Positions 47,901-58,058 of a DNA stretch of 64,000 nucleotides are shown piece after piece. Source of the DNA: Oasisia sp. SBJ-2009 (lineage: Eukaryota > Annelida > Polychaeta > Sabellida > Siboglinidae); assembly GCA_964017155.1 (NCBI GenBank), contig OZ024857.1, forward strand, positions 17,965,935-18,029,934, given 5' to 3'. Position 1 is the stretch's first letter. Every line of letters begins with the position of its first letter. Position numbers and translations under genes: made by a program. The notes beneath the pieces were generated by a model. That model saw nothing but the letters and a program-made list of their open reading frames with translations. It was not told where the DNA came from and ran no database searches.

Positions 47901-50900
47901 TTATATTTCTTTTTGCAGTACATTTTCCTGCTACTTGTCGTGATGGGCATTGAGATCGCAGCTGGAGTCCTTGCAGCTGGAGTCTTTCAGGACAAGGTAT
48001 GTAGCTGGTGTAATACCTTTAATAATTTGTTTAAATCCTGTCTTAAGTTTAAACAAGTTGTTATACTCATTTTTCAGCTCATACTATGTCATTGCACAAC
48101 TTGATATATATTGTTTAGTATATATTACTTGTTGAAATAAAATGCACAAAATAATAAATAACAATTTTTGATTTTTCATGGAACATTGACAAAACCACCC
48201 TATCAAAACTTCCAATATTTATTTGGTTACCATGATTACTATTGTGTAAATAGATTATTATTTAATATATGACCTATTTATGCAGACTACAGTAGAACCC
48301 CTCACGAACGACCACCCTCATTTACGACCACCCGCTTTTTACGACCGTTTTTTTTTCATTGACGGAATGCCTACGCTGTATAAACGACCCCTCACCAACG
48401 ACCACCCGGCAGACGCGACCAACGACCATGGCAATTTGAATTTTACCCCTGACGAACGACCATCCGATACGTGGCCAGCACCTTTATTAACCTAAATATC
48501 GCAACGAACTCTCACTAAACGCATGACTAACGCGCACAATGCCATAAAAACAATAAATCGCCTGATGACGACCATTAATTTTGACGATGTTTTACTTTCT
48601 GACTGAGTTTAGCCTCGGTTACCCAGACTCCGTGAGGTGGCAGCACTTTTAAGCCCCCTCAACTCCGCCTGGGACAGTATATGGGCTTAAGTTTCTACAT
48701 CCGGGCAGCCTTACCCCAGATTAGGGTAGAGACGCTGATTGGCTCTTAGGCCAACTATGAAATAAAAATTCAAATAACGATATACTTTTACAAGATAATA
48801 ATATCACATGAAAAGTATTCAACATTGAACTTATATTAACACAAAAGTAAGTAAAAATTCAAATTTACAGTTGTTTATAAAATAAGAATTACGGCAGGAT
48901 TAACCAGTATCCGTGAGGTGGCAGCATTGCCTAGCCCCACACGGATAGCATATCAATTAAATAAGGATACCTTTTTATCAAATAATGGTGTATTATAAAA
49001 AACTATTCAGAATTAAACTTATATTAACACAAAATAAATAGAAATACAAATTTGCAGTTGTTTATAAAAAAAAACATTACGGCAGTGTCCGTGAGGTGGC
49101 ATCATTGTATAGATCACGCGGATACCAAACAAAAGCCGCAAATGGGGCCAGACTGTCTTCTCGGCGTAGTTCCGCAGCCGACCGACAGTCGGTTAAGCGA
49201 GACTAGACTGAGTTATGAAAACGACATCTAACAGCCGCTAGACTTTCCTCACATATATCTTATATATTTATAAACATACACAATGTTATAAAATTAAATC
49301 ACTTATAATTACTGAAGCAAATAAAATTCACGAAACAAACTCGCGCAAGAACTCGCAGGCAAGAAATAATGGCGGACATGGTCACCGTCGGTGGCTACGC
49401 ATAACTCTGTGATTACTGTAATATCCATATTGTGTATGATTAAAGTTTAAAAACTTGTGTATGATTAAAGTTTAGAAACTTAAGCTAAGTTTTATGTAAG
49501 TTTAGGATAAAACCGGAATCCAGATTTAGCGACACCGCTAGAAAATATCAACGTAACGCCACGATAATCTAGACTACGACCTGCGCGTAACACTAACAGC
49601 CACCGGCAATGTCAACTTTAGTTTAGCACGATTTTGATTTGTGAATTTTATTCTTCACAGTAAATAAAATGATTTAAGGTTATGACCTAGCGTGTGTATA
49701 TGTAATATGAGTTATTAGAGAGGACGTTTCGCGGCTGTAAGAGATCGTTTTCATGATTAGATCAGAAAGTAAAAGACCGTTTTGCGGCGCCGGAATGAAC
49801 AACAAAATGGCGAACGCGGTGAGATTACCCAGACGCCGTGAGGTGGCAGCACCTTTTAGCCCCTCAGACCGAATTAAAAATAAATGAGAATTCTTTTTAT
49901 CAAATATTATTAAAAACGATTCAAAATGAGGATACTTTTTATGAGATATTAGTAAAAAAAACACATTCAAAATTAAACTTATACTGAAACGTGTCACACA
50001 TAAAATAAACAGAATAAATGATTTTGTTGTTATTAATATGTTGTCTCATTTTTTATTTTCTACTTTTTATTTTGTGTATTTTACTACTTAGTGGTTGTAA
50101 GCGCCTCCTAGTGTTGATGTTAGTCGTTGTAAGCGCCCCCTAGTGTTGAATGTTGCAAACCCCTCACGAGAGATCACCCCTCTTTTAAGGTGGGCGGTCT
50201 TAAATGATGGGTTCCACTGTACTATACTATGCATTTAGCTGAGATAGGACAGGTATTAGGGCAGGTGTTTCTTAAGATATATTTCACCAGGAATCTATTC
50301 TTAAAATTGAAGTGAAACAATTTATTTGTTGGATAAAACACACTGCTATTCACATCCTACAAAATAATCTGTTGACATGAAGTGAATGTTAAAGATACTT
50401 GTAAAATAATGACTTCAGTCTAATTCAAGTTGTATGCAAAATGTACTGGTTACAATGTTATTGTGTACGATGTTGCTTACTTGATTTGCAGGTCCAAGGC
50501 AAACTGGAACACAAGTTGTTTGAGAAACTTAGTTCAAACAGTTACTACGATAACACTACTGGAAAGTACCATCCCTTTGGGGTCGCTTTCAACTTTGCCC
50601 AGAAAGAGGTACGTATTAATATTTTATGTGGTTTACTGGATATCAAATATGTGTAGCTTGTGTTTGTGAAAATGTCAGTGTAAATCTAGAATTATATTAC
50701 GCATTACATTTTTATTTAATGTGTAACAGGCCCAACAACATTCATTTCCTGCTTCTAAAATAAAAAAATAAAAATCCAATGGACTAATGGCATCATTTGG
50801 CATTCACCTTTAGCTCTCAGGCCTCGGAAACCAATGAAGGTCTGTTTCTTAGGGTGCCATCACTATGCACAATAAATGTAGATTTGATTAACACATGTTA

Positions 50901-53900
50901 TGCCCCCTATGATCATTGAGGGCCTAAAACTGGTACAATTTAAGTTTTCCTAGTTTATTCAAAAACTGTTTTGTGGATTTCCTCTAATGTTGCATAGGCA
51001 TATCTGAGGGTATCTTAATTGAACACAAGCAAGAAATTTGTAATTTGTAATTCACTAGGCATATCAGGCCCTCCCCAAAAGCAAAATGTAAAAATGTTGC
51101 CTGTTTCTGCCTGGGCTATTAGCAGATCTTACGACACAAAGTCCTGTGGTGTTCTGTATAATGGGATGGGGCGATTACAGTCAGCACACCCCATAGCATC
51201 CGTATAGCTGGACACTACTAGCCTTCTACTATACATGGGGACTGAATAATTGCTCTCCCCAGCAGTGATTGGGGCAGTAACAATAACCCAGTAGATCCCT
51301 GTTAAACTGGACAGTTACTGCCTGCATGTTTTAAGCTACATCCTCTTTTAAACTACCAATTTTGCATGCAACTTGTGTTTATTTTGTGTAATTATATGTA
51401 AAATTACGTGACTGTGGTGTCTACTGACAATTTACAAAGATAAAAAATATATATTCTAGACAACTGCAGAATGAAATTTCAGTTGTTGATAATGAAAGCA
51501 GTTTGAATTGCTGTACTGGTATTGACTTGCATCATACTTATTCTTCTGTTTCAGTTCACCTGCTGTGGGGTGAATGGCTCAGCTATCTATAAATCTGAAT
51601 CATTCAAGGAAAAGGTTAGTCTTGAATCTGTTTTTTTATTTCTTTGTTGAGAGAGCTGTAGCTGGAAGTCATGTTGTGTATATTAAAGTAAACACTTTGA
51701 ATTTTTTCTTCAGATTTTTAGGGGTATCCTAAACCCCCATATGGTGACCATCTTGGATTTATGGGACTCATTTTTTCTGGACTTGTTTTGGCATAAGCCA
51801 TTGGTCAATTTCAACAAAACAATATATAGTTAGAACAGACTATCCTACAGGCTCCTAGAGTTAGATTTTGATTTACAAAAGCCTATTTTAAATAGGTGTA
51901 TTTCAGGCCAAAATCATTGGCGGTACCTTGTGTCAATGACATATTACGACAGTGCTATGTGAAATGTAACAAACTGCATTTGTCACTGCCTACATAATAC
52001 TATCATCTTCCTCTCTGTGTGAAGTTTCAAGCATATATGTTGAGAAATACACTGTACCCAAGAAAATGTCTGGTAAACACAAAGTTTACGTAAAAACAAG
52101 TACAACAGAGAAAACGGCATTCAAAGTAAGGACAAACTTTGCCGATACATTCCTTCTATAACATAATACATACAAGATTGAAACACTAAATATAACTAAC
52201 TAACTGAACTGTCTTGTCTGGTAATCTGCAAAATAAGTTGCACAATTCAATTCAGGAATAAATTATTTATGTAACTGTATCTACAGGTGTTATATAACGT
52301 TTATGCTGAAAACGCATCATTGTTTAGTTCGTGTATAACTGTAAATAGCAAACTAGATTTCTTGAAACTACATTATATCCTAGAGAATAGTGCATTACCA
52401 TATACTGTGTGAAATTTCAAGCACATTCTTTGATAAATAACATAGAACGTATCCAGTATAACATAGAACGAATCCAGTAAACAAGTGATTACTTGGAAAA
52501 ATCATCAACATATATAAACTTTTTCTTTTGTGATATGATAATCTTATAAAACATACTACCCGGTAGTCTTATTCTGTGTGTACGTGTTCCACAGAACAGT
52601 CACTGACTGATGTACATGACTAAAAGTTTCCTGCTCCATAGTCGGCACTAGCCAATGCTTCTTCCACAATCTTTGCTTGACGAGACTCCTTCATCCGAGA
52701 AGCTTTTCAACGCACCAACTGCCTCAATCGTTTGTGATAAGCTATCTCTGCCAATGCGACAAGCTGCTGACCAGGTGTCATGCCTATGACACCATACAGC
52801 TGTTCAACTGTTGTTAATACCCTACTGTTAAATTCGCCAACGGTGCAGCAGAGGGCAACAACACCCTATGGATACCAACCAATCTCGGCTTTGCCCACAA
52901 CATCGAGTGGAGAGACTCATTGGTGTTTAGGGTTGCTCCTTGCAGACAGCGTCCAAGAAGATCCCTGTGCCCTAACCAGTCGTAGACCGGCTTGACATGG
53001 ACCACTACTTCTGGTGCCAGGGGCATCGCAGTGTTGGAGCGATGGTGTCCAGCTGTTTGCCTCAGCTACTGCTCTATGAAAAAGGACCAGCTCTGTCTGC
53101 CCTTTGGACAGTGGTCGTTTTGAGGCTTGTCATATGTTGATGACACATGTTCAAATGTTGCAAATACAGCATCCCGCATCTCATCATCGATTTTTTTGGA
53201 TGGGCATGGATAGCCATTCCGTAGTAGATTCTTAGCTGCTTTATCGTGTTCTCGGTCAACTTTCCATAGCCTTTACCCCCAAGTGTCACTCCTGCCTTCT
53301 TGGACTGTGTTGCAAGCTTCTTCAGTGCAATACCCAGCTGCTTTGCCACATGATTAATACACTCTTCTTTTACGAGGACAACATCCTCCCCATACACCTT
53401 CAGGTTACAGAATTGGCTGAATGTTCTGGAATCACCATCTGAGACCATGGTGGTGTATTGGAATCCGCTGTCCAGTGATCGACCCCACATGATCTCAGCT
53501 GCTGTCGCCTCTATTCCATTGGCTGGTCCGTTAAAGTTCTTGTTGCAGTCCTTGTGTTTCCGGTGCCATTCCTGGAATGTTGCTACGTCAGCTCCCTCAA
53601 ACCTTGCCTTGGCACATAAACATGCCTGACAGTAACTTGACAATGCAGTCAGGTCGAGGACGAAACCAGTAACTGTGTCGAGGATGCAACCAATTCCGTA
53701 GGCCGAAGTGTGCCCAAGCTTCATCTAGGAACCACAAGTGATGGTCAAATCTATCACCTCAGCATCGACGAGAGACTGGTTGGCACTGACATAAACATGT
53801 CACACAACCTTTGCAGCATCATAGAGAATGTTGGTCACTATCATTGTCACTGTGCTGGCATCTGTGATGGCTCTCCTGTGGTATGAGTGATGGCGTTCAT

Positions 53901-56900
53901 ATTAAGGTATCTACACAGCTTTACAACCCCGCTGTAGCTGATACCCATGTCCATCGATGCAGACACAACCGCACATGTCACAACAAATGGCAGGTCTGAA
54001 GAAAATGTCTCGCTGACAACGTCCTCACATGTGCTGCAGTAGGTCTCCAACTGGCAGACCAGCCCCTTGCAGTTGACGTACAGCAACAGTTGCACATTGA
54101 CAGGTCAGACACAGCAGCATCTTCACTAGCTCAGTCAGCTGAAACACACGCACAATGACAGTGGAGTGGGTGCCAAAGTCGCAGTCACATTCGTTGGCTG
54201 ACTCCTGGCTCGTCATCACTGGGAATCTCTGTGTCACGGAGAATACGTTTGTAGCCAAACTTCTTCACAGTAGCAGACATTGATATCTGAAAAGTGGACG
54301 GAACCTATACTATACAATTCATTTATTAGATTGCATACTGATATCAAATTATTCTTGGAGGTTGGGAGGGATACTAGGTAGACCATTCATTGCAATAACA
54401 TGACAGTAAAGACTGTAATTGCACATGTGCAATCATCTTATTATAGTTATTATTGTTACATGATTACTACTATAGTAAAAAGAAATGACAATACCTGTTT
54501 TTATTTTTTTATAATTGGGCAGGGATCTGAGGTGGAACCAGTGTCTTAAGTAACTGGGCAGTAATCATGTGGCGTGGGACATGAATAAGAAGTAGTTGGG
54601 TAATAATTAAATGCACTTAGACCATTGGTTGGTCACAAGATTTAGAGAATACCGATCTGGAGGATCATTTGCAGCATGGACTAATTACTAATGATGGTTT
54701 ATCTATTACAGAACCCGGGTTTTGACTTCCCCTTCAGCTGCTGCAAACTGAAGGATGAAACAAAATGTGATGCTGAATCACTAAAACAAGAAGATGTGGC
54801 TGACTGGCCCGAGTGTAAAAAGGAATTTGAAAAGCAGTCTACCTATAAACAACTTCACAAGGATGTAAGTGTGTTTCTTACATTTGTGTCACCAGCCAAC
54901 CTCAACAGTATTGTCAGTAAAGCATGTTTAGAATGTGAATGTTTTCATTACAATTCTAGCATTTCACTGGTGCATTTTATACACACCAGGTAATTAAGCA
55001 CAATGTTGCAGGTGGTATACTTTCAAATAATATGTTCTAGTATTAATACAACACATAGATAGATGTGAACACATGAACACATGCCCACATACATGTTAAT
55101 ATACTGAATTTGAGGCATTGCAGCAATAACTCCTGATGTGCAAAGGTTCACTCACATCTTTAGGTGTTTATTAGATTCCTTGGACCACTGGCCTAGTTGG
55201 TGTGTTTTAAAAATGCAGTTGTTATTTAGTTTCCTCCATGTTTGTGATATGCTTTGTATTTCTTATGGGCCTTTCTCCCATCTGAGAGAATTGAGTAGTG
55301 ATCAAATCTGTAGAATCTGCCTCTGTAAAGTAGTTTAATGTTAAAATACTACAATTATATTAACAGCAACCCTCGTCTCTTGGTCTGTGGGTGGTATTAT
55401 GAGCTAGTAGGGTAGGGTGTGTTTGGGGTGTCAATATACATAAGCAATTTATAATTTTTATTAACTGGCAATTTCTCACTGACCACAAATTTTGTATTTG
55501 TATTGATGTGAATATAAGTTCCTGCAGTTATCTATCATGCGCTGAAACGATGGTATATTTGTGTCTAAATCAAATTGTCATAATTAATCTTCCCAAATAT
55601 GGCTTGAACTCTAACTCTAAGGATTCTAAGTGTTCATCATACAGTATCATAGTCTGACAAATAGACAATATTAAAGGCAAAAAAAAGTTAACTGTTTCGT
55701 GGCATACACCTAATAGAGTTAATATAAAGTAACAATTTCCACATATACTCAATTTTTTAACGTCAGCGGTTTACTCAGAATGTGACTTTAAAGTCTAAAA
55801 TTCTAACGAAATCCACGATGGTCTAGACGCCGCCATTAAGTGAAGGGTTAAATTGACTTGGCCATTCAGCGCGCGGCATTCTATGTCTGACCCTTAACCT
55901 GCGACGTTGTTAAGGGTCAACAACTTCGAGTCTTCGACAGTTCATTCAGTTGGCGTGACATCTAGCAGCTGCTTATAGACATGTATCTAAATCTGTGGTT
56001 AAATCTATGGTAAACTTTAGTAATTATGCCTTACTGTTCGGCATACGGTTGCAATAATAGTTGAAACAACCGGTAGTATTGAAGAAATTGATTCACATTT
56101 GCGGGCGTACTGTTTGGAATCCCTCCAGTCCAAGTACAGTTCACTTTGCTCGGTCCATTTTTAGGAGAAATGCTTTGAAGTAGACATGTAGTCATGTATC
56201 ATTAGTTGAAGGGATGATTTCAGCGATAACAATAATAGACAACTTCATATTTACCGTCATCAGCATGTTACGCGCGTTGCCGAGTTGCAGCCATTTCATG
56301 ACAACAGCCAAACCCCATGCAGTGAATCTGCGTGGAGAGCGCCTCGATCACCGTCGTGACGTCATTCTTCGTCTAAGATGGAGTAGCGCATAGTATTTGG
56401 ATGGCTGGGTGTTAAAAAATATTTTTCTGGTAAACCGCTGGCATAAAAAAATTTAGTATATTTGGAAATTGTTACTTTATATTAACTCTATTAGGTGTAT
56501 GCCACGAAACAGTTAACTTTGTTTTGCCTTTAAACAAATTCTTATGTTGTTCTCAACTGTTTGTTACAGGGCTGCAAGGACGGAATTGAGAAATGGGCCA
56601 ATGATAAACTGTACATACTGAGAGGTGTTGGTCTTGGTATTGCTGCTCTCGAGGTAAGTTCTTAGACTTCTTGTGCACATACTTAATGTAAATACACATT
56701 TGGAAGATTTTTTTAAATATAGCTAACTTGTAGGCCATTTTTTTTAAACATTTTATCTACCTAAAAACCCTCTGGCTAGATCCTAGCATTTTCTTTCCAG
56801 AGACAAGTAACTGCAGTTCAACTCAGAATGCTGCAGACATTACCTAGTCAACCTAACAGTTGTTTGACCCGTTGAATAGTTTAGCAAATCGTCGACACAC

Positions 56901-58058
56901 ATTCTCCTTTCAGTTGTTTGGTGTAGTGCTGGCCTTTTGGCTGTGCCGTGGCATTGGAGAGGAGATGTAGAGTGAGTGGTCACCCGTCTTTATCCGCATG
57001 GTCGTCACATACCTTTGACATGTGCTCGTGCAGTTTCTTTCATTCTCCCCACAGCTTCTTCACTTTGTAGCTTCAACTTCCACAGTGTCTTCTGTGGTGA
57101 TATTGTTGTGCTACACTTCCACTTAGTTAGTTTTGCTTGCTGCGTAATTTGACATGATGTGATAAAAGCATGTATATGTTGCATACGTGTGTTCCAGTAA
57201 TGTTTTGTTGATGCAGACCAGATTAATTGTAGACAAGGCTTCATGGCACAGATTGTCTGTAGTCTGAAGATGTCAGGCCTGTAGCAAAAAGACTGGTATT
57301 TATTTGGTACTTATGTCTTTGAAGACATGAAAGTTGCAAATTACTACTTCCTTGTCCATTGTTTAAAACTATTTATATCAACATCTTGTTGATTTACATG
57401 GTCATGGATACATTTGGTCCTGTAAATGTAGGTACAGTAGACAAAAACATGTAGCTGTGTTTACATTCATGTAATGTGTCCTTGGAATGTTAAGCCAGTC
57501 ACCTTTATACCAATTTTATGTTGACTATAACAATGAATTTTGTGTGAATTTCCTGGCCATATTGTATATTGAAGTCTTCTGCATTTACGTAGTTCATCTT
57601 CTTATTCTTGGGGTGTCCTGCACACATATTGGAAAGAACATCACTAGTTTGCAATTTATTCTATGTCCTAGGTCTTTGTTGCATGCTCTTGACAAAAACA
57701 CATTTGTAACCAGCTACCAGTAAAAAAAAACTCTAAGTGTGTACAGATAAAGAGAAACATTATTTTAGGTATCATTAAACTGTCCCACACTAAGAACAGT
57801 GACTGGGCAGGTTGGGGAGTTGGGTGGAGAATGAAAGCGAGCGATGGATGGAACAGAAACAGTATTTGTGGCCAGGTGGAGACAGCAGTGGAAAGAACAA
57901 GTGATGACTTGTATATTTATGGCGGGTTAACTAAAATAATCCACCCACCTACACTGTGATAACATCACTTTATGATGTTGTTTTTTCTGCAGCTGACCGT
58001 GTTCTCCTGCGCCGTGTTCATGTGCGTGTGCATATGCATCAATCCCGAAAAACCGTAA
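41865..58058 (+). CDS. Tetraspanin, copy 2, complete, with alternative last exons
   Basis: Four-pass membrane scaffold protein that organises microdomains in plasma or endosomal membranes (family knowledge). Join 41865-41930, 45652-45864, 47919-47996, 50492-50608, 51555-51614, 54712-54864, 56570-56653, then 56914-56970 (8a, 275 aa) or 57993-58058 (8b, 278 aa). All introns are phase 0 and GT-AG. TM1 spans exons 1-2 (FFFFLCGAALLGVGIWLLV), TM2 ends FFGCCGAIRE as usual, TM3 is exon 3, and the large loop has CCG, PFSCC and GC motifs. Sequons are NTT and NGS. The loop has seven cysteines, an odd number for the family. ATG 41865 is chosen because it gives the usual short cytosolic start. Each large intron hosts transposons. 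Subfamily not assigned. Confidence 0.9.
42309..42480 (+). repeat. Degenerate ~60-bp tandem repeat in intron 1
   Basis: Three imperfect units around GTCAATGCCACTTTCACxTAAC at about 42309, 42373 and 42427. Noncoding; the overlapping 65-aa frame is a by-product. Confidence 0.6.
42535..42903. repeat. LTR-like direct repeat, left
   Basis: Starts TGTCGTACCGCTCCTTCGAG and ends GCACCCTGTGTGC. Matches 44353-44711 with few differences. With the right copy it brackets the Ty3/gypsy remnant, as LTRs would. On the minus strand it ends in ACGACA and contains an AATAAA before it, which suggests minus orientation, opposite to the enclosed coding sequence. Confidence 0.7.
43379..44330 (+). pseudogene. Ty3/gypsy pol remnant: RT end fused to integrase by deletion
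   Basis: 43379-43720 is the thumb and connection of a gypsy reverse transcriptase (MRRFMGMSNFYRRFI, ending ILSQKDQ after TDASGQAVGY). RNase H is missing. In the next frame, 43718-44330 resumes at CKACQHAKR, the end of the integrase zinc finger, and continues through the catalytic core with D in HMDFLGPL, D in ISDRGTQF and E in NASCERMN, ending TMT-like YRMTPAMRSTNFSPYFLVFG. The internal deletion plus frame change makes it inactive. It lies in tetraspanin intron 1. Confidence 0.85.
44353..44711. repeat. LTR-like direct repeat, right
   Basis: Partner of 42535-42903. Sequence just beyond it (44755-44768) reads TATAAAAGCCAGGC on the minus strand, a plausible core promoter, so this copy may be a longer, minus-oriented LTR whose shared part is only the R-U5 side. 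Confidence 0.7.
44712..45651 (+). other. Rest of intron 1 of tetraspanin copy 2
   Basis: Possibly the remainder of the right LTR up to about 44800, with a repeated GGAAACCC(C)T-type phrase at 44819-44925. After that nothing recognised. Ends in the exon 2 acceptor. Confidence 0.45.
45652..45864 (+). CDS. Tetraspanin copy 2, exon 2
   Basis: 71 codons. End of TM1 (LCGAALLGVGIWLLV), the small extracellular loop with no Cys, and TM2 with the family's GCCGAIRES at its cytosolic end. Acceptor TTTTACAG, donor GTAAGT. Confidence 0.9.
46266..46624 (+). repeat. (CCGT)n, about 90 units
   Basis: Uninterrupted tetranucleotide array in intron 2. It reads SVRP- and DGRT-like on the two strands because the period is prime to three; not coding. 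Confidence 0.98.
46640..47918 (+). other. Rest of intron 2
   Basis: AT-rich, with no recognised element. Ends in TTTCTTTTTGCAG before exon 3. Confidence 0.6.
47919..47996 (+). CDS. Tetraspanin copy 2, exon 3 (TM3)
   Basis: 26 codons, YIFLLLVVMGIEIAAGVLAA then GVFQDK: TM3 and the first residues of the large loop. Donor GTATGT. Confidence 0.9.
48610..49205. mobile_element. TAGCC MITE, full-length reference copy with 9-bp target duplication
   Basis: 596 bp, TAGCCTCGGTTACCC ... GGTTAAGCGAGACTA, flanked on both sides by GACTGAGTT (48601-48609 and 49206-49214). Internally three spaced copies of a CCGTGAGGTGGCAGCA-type word each precede an AT-rich segment; near the right end is GACCGACAGTCGG. No coding. 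The 9-bp duplication fits Mutator-like elements best. Confidence 0.8.
49821..50011. mobile_element. TAGCC MITE family fragment
   Basis: GATTACCCAGACGCCGTGAG+GTGGCAGCACC followed by the family's ATACTTTTTAT / AAACTTATACT phrases. Both ends damaged. Confidence 0.6.
50492..50608 (+). CDS. Tetraspanin copy 2, exon 4
   Basis: 39 codons of the large loop, helical and charged (VQGKLEHKLFEKL), with an NTT glycosylation sequon. Acceptor TTGATTTGCAG, donor GTACGT. The following intron (50609-51554) shows nothing recognised. Confidence 0.9.
51555..51614 (+). CDS. Tetraspanin copy 2, exon 5 (CCG motif)
   Basis: 20 codons, FTCCGVNGSAIYKSESFKEK. Contains the diagnostic CCG and an NGS sequon. Acceptor TGTTTCAG, donor GTTAGT. 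Confidence 0.9.
51615..52619 (+). other. First part of intron 5
   Basis: AT-rich, no recognised element before the transposase relic that begins at 52620. Confidence 0.5.
52620..54280 (-). pseudogene. Mutator-like (MULE) transposase relic, copy 2, full extent
   Basis: Same relic as 1-1330, here complete at the C-terminal side. Order on the minus strand: MSATVKKFGYKRILR (from 54280), frame change, GVVKLCRYLNM, the 216-aa open piece 53724-53074 (GCILDTVTG, SDGDSRTF, KEECINHVAKQLG), stop, then 53026-52814 with DLLGRCLQGATLNTNESLHS, the N-x-NES-x-x-SM-x-W segment typical of the family's C-terminal half, another shift, and KASRMKESRQAKIVEEALAS+ADYGAGNF ending at 52620. At least three frame breaks. 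Lies antisense in tetraspanin intron 5. Confidence 0.85.
54712..54864 (+). CDS. Tetraspanin copy 2, exon 6
   Basis: 51 codons: PFSCC, an extra Cys in TKCD, PEC. Differs from copy 1 by three bases (see that entry). Confidence 0.9.
55671..56533. mobile_element. Non-autonomous P/THAP-like DNA transposon, copy 2
   Basis: Same element and insertion site as 2731-3592, with ~100-bp inverted ends and the broken THAP frame (ATG at 56026). One extra base in the left arm accounts for the offset change. Confidence 0.7.
56570..56653 (+). CDS. Tetraspanin copy 2, exon 7
   Basis: 28 codons, GCKDGIEKWANDKLY then ILRGVGLGIAALE. The Arg at the start of TM4 is unusual; copy 1 has Ile. Confidence 0.9.
56914..56970 (+). 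CDS. Tetraspanin copy 2, proximal alternative terminal exon 8a
   Basis: 18 codons plus TAG, identical protein to copy-1 8a (LFGVVLAFWLCRGIGEEM). Acceptor TTCTCCTTTCAG. Confidence 0.85.
   Translation: MFGVVLAFWLCRGIGEEM
56971..57992 (+). other. Region between exons 8a and 8b, copy 2
   Basis: 3' UTR of the 8a form or intron of the 8b form. Contains a single diverged unit (57647-57692) of the sequence that is amplified to a 21-unit minisatellite in copy 1. Ends TTGTTTTTTCTGCAG. Confidence 0.65.
57993..58058 (+). CDS. Tetraspanin copy 2, distal alternative terminal exon 8b
   Basis: 21 codons plus TAA: LTVFSCAVFMCVCICINPEK+P. Cys-rich end of TM4, so candidate palmitoylation sites; tail ends EKP. 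Only weakly similar to copy-1 8b, although the stop region and following UTR align. Confidence 0.8.
   Translation: MTVFSCAVFMCVCICINPEKP

Larger units (their letters stand above)
48290..50219. mobile_element. pogo/Tigger-like DNA transposon remnant, with nested MITE
   Basis: Left end TA|CAGTAGAACCCCTCA and right end (complement) TA|CAGTGGAACCCATCA. CAGT(A/T)GAACC termini with a TA target are characteristic of pogo/Tigger elements. The left end continues with repeated ACGACCACCC; the right end is itself hairpin-like (AACCCCTCACGAG ... TGATGGGTT). No transposase frame is left. Nested in it are a full TAGCC MITE (48610-49205) and another fragment of that family (49821-50011). It lies in tetraspanin intron 3. 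Confidence 0.7.

Noticed and set aside
49680..49997. 105-aa minus-strand frame
   Set aside because: Lies across a TAGCC MITE fragment inside the pogo-like element; no recognisable protein.
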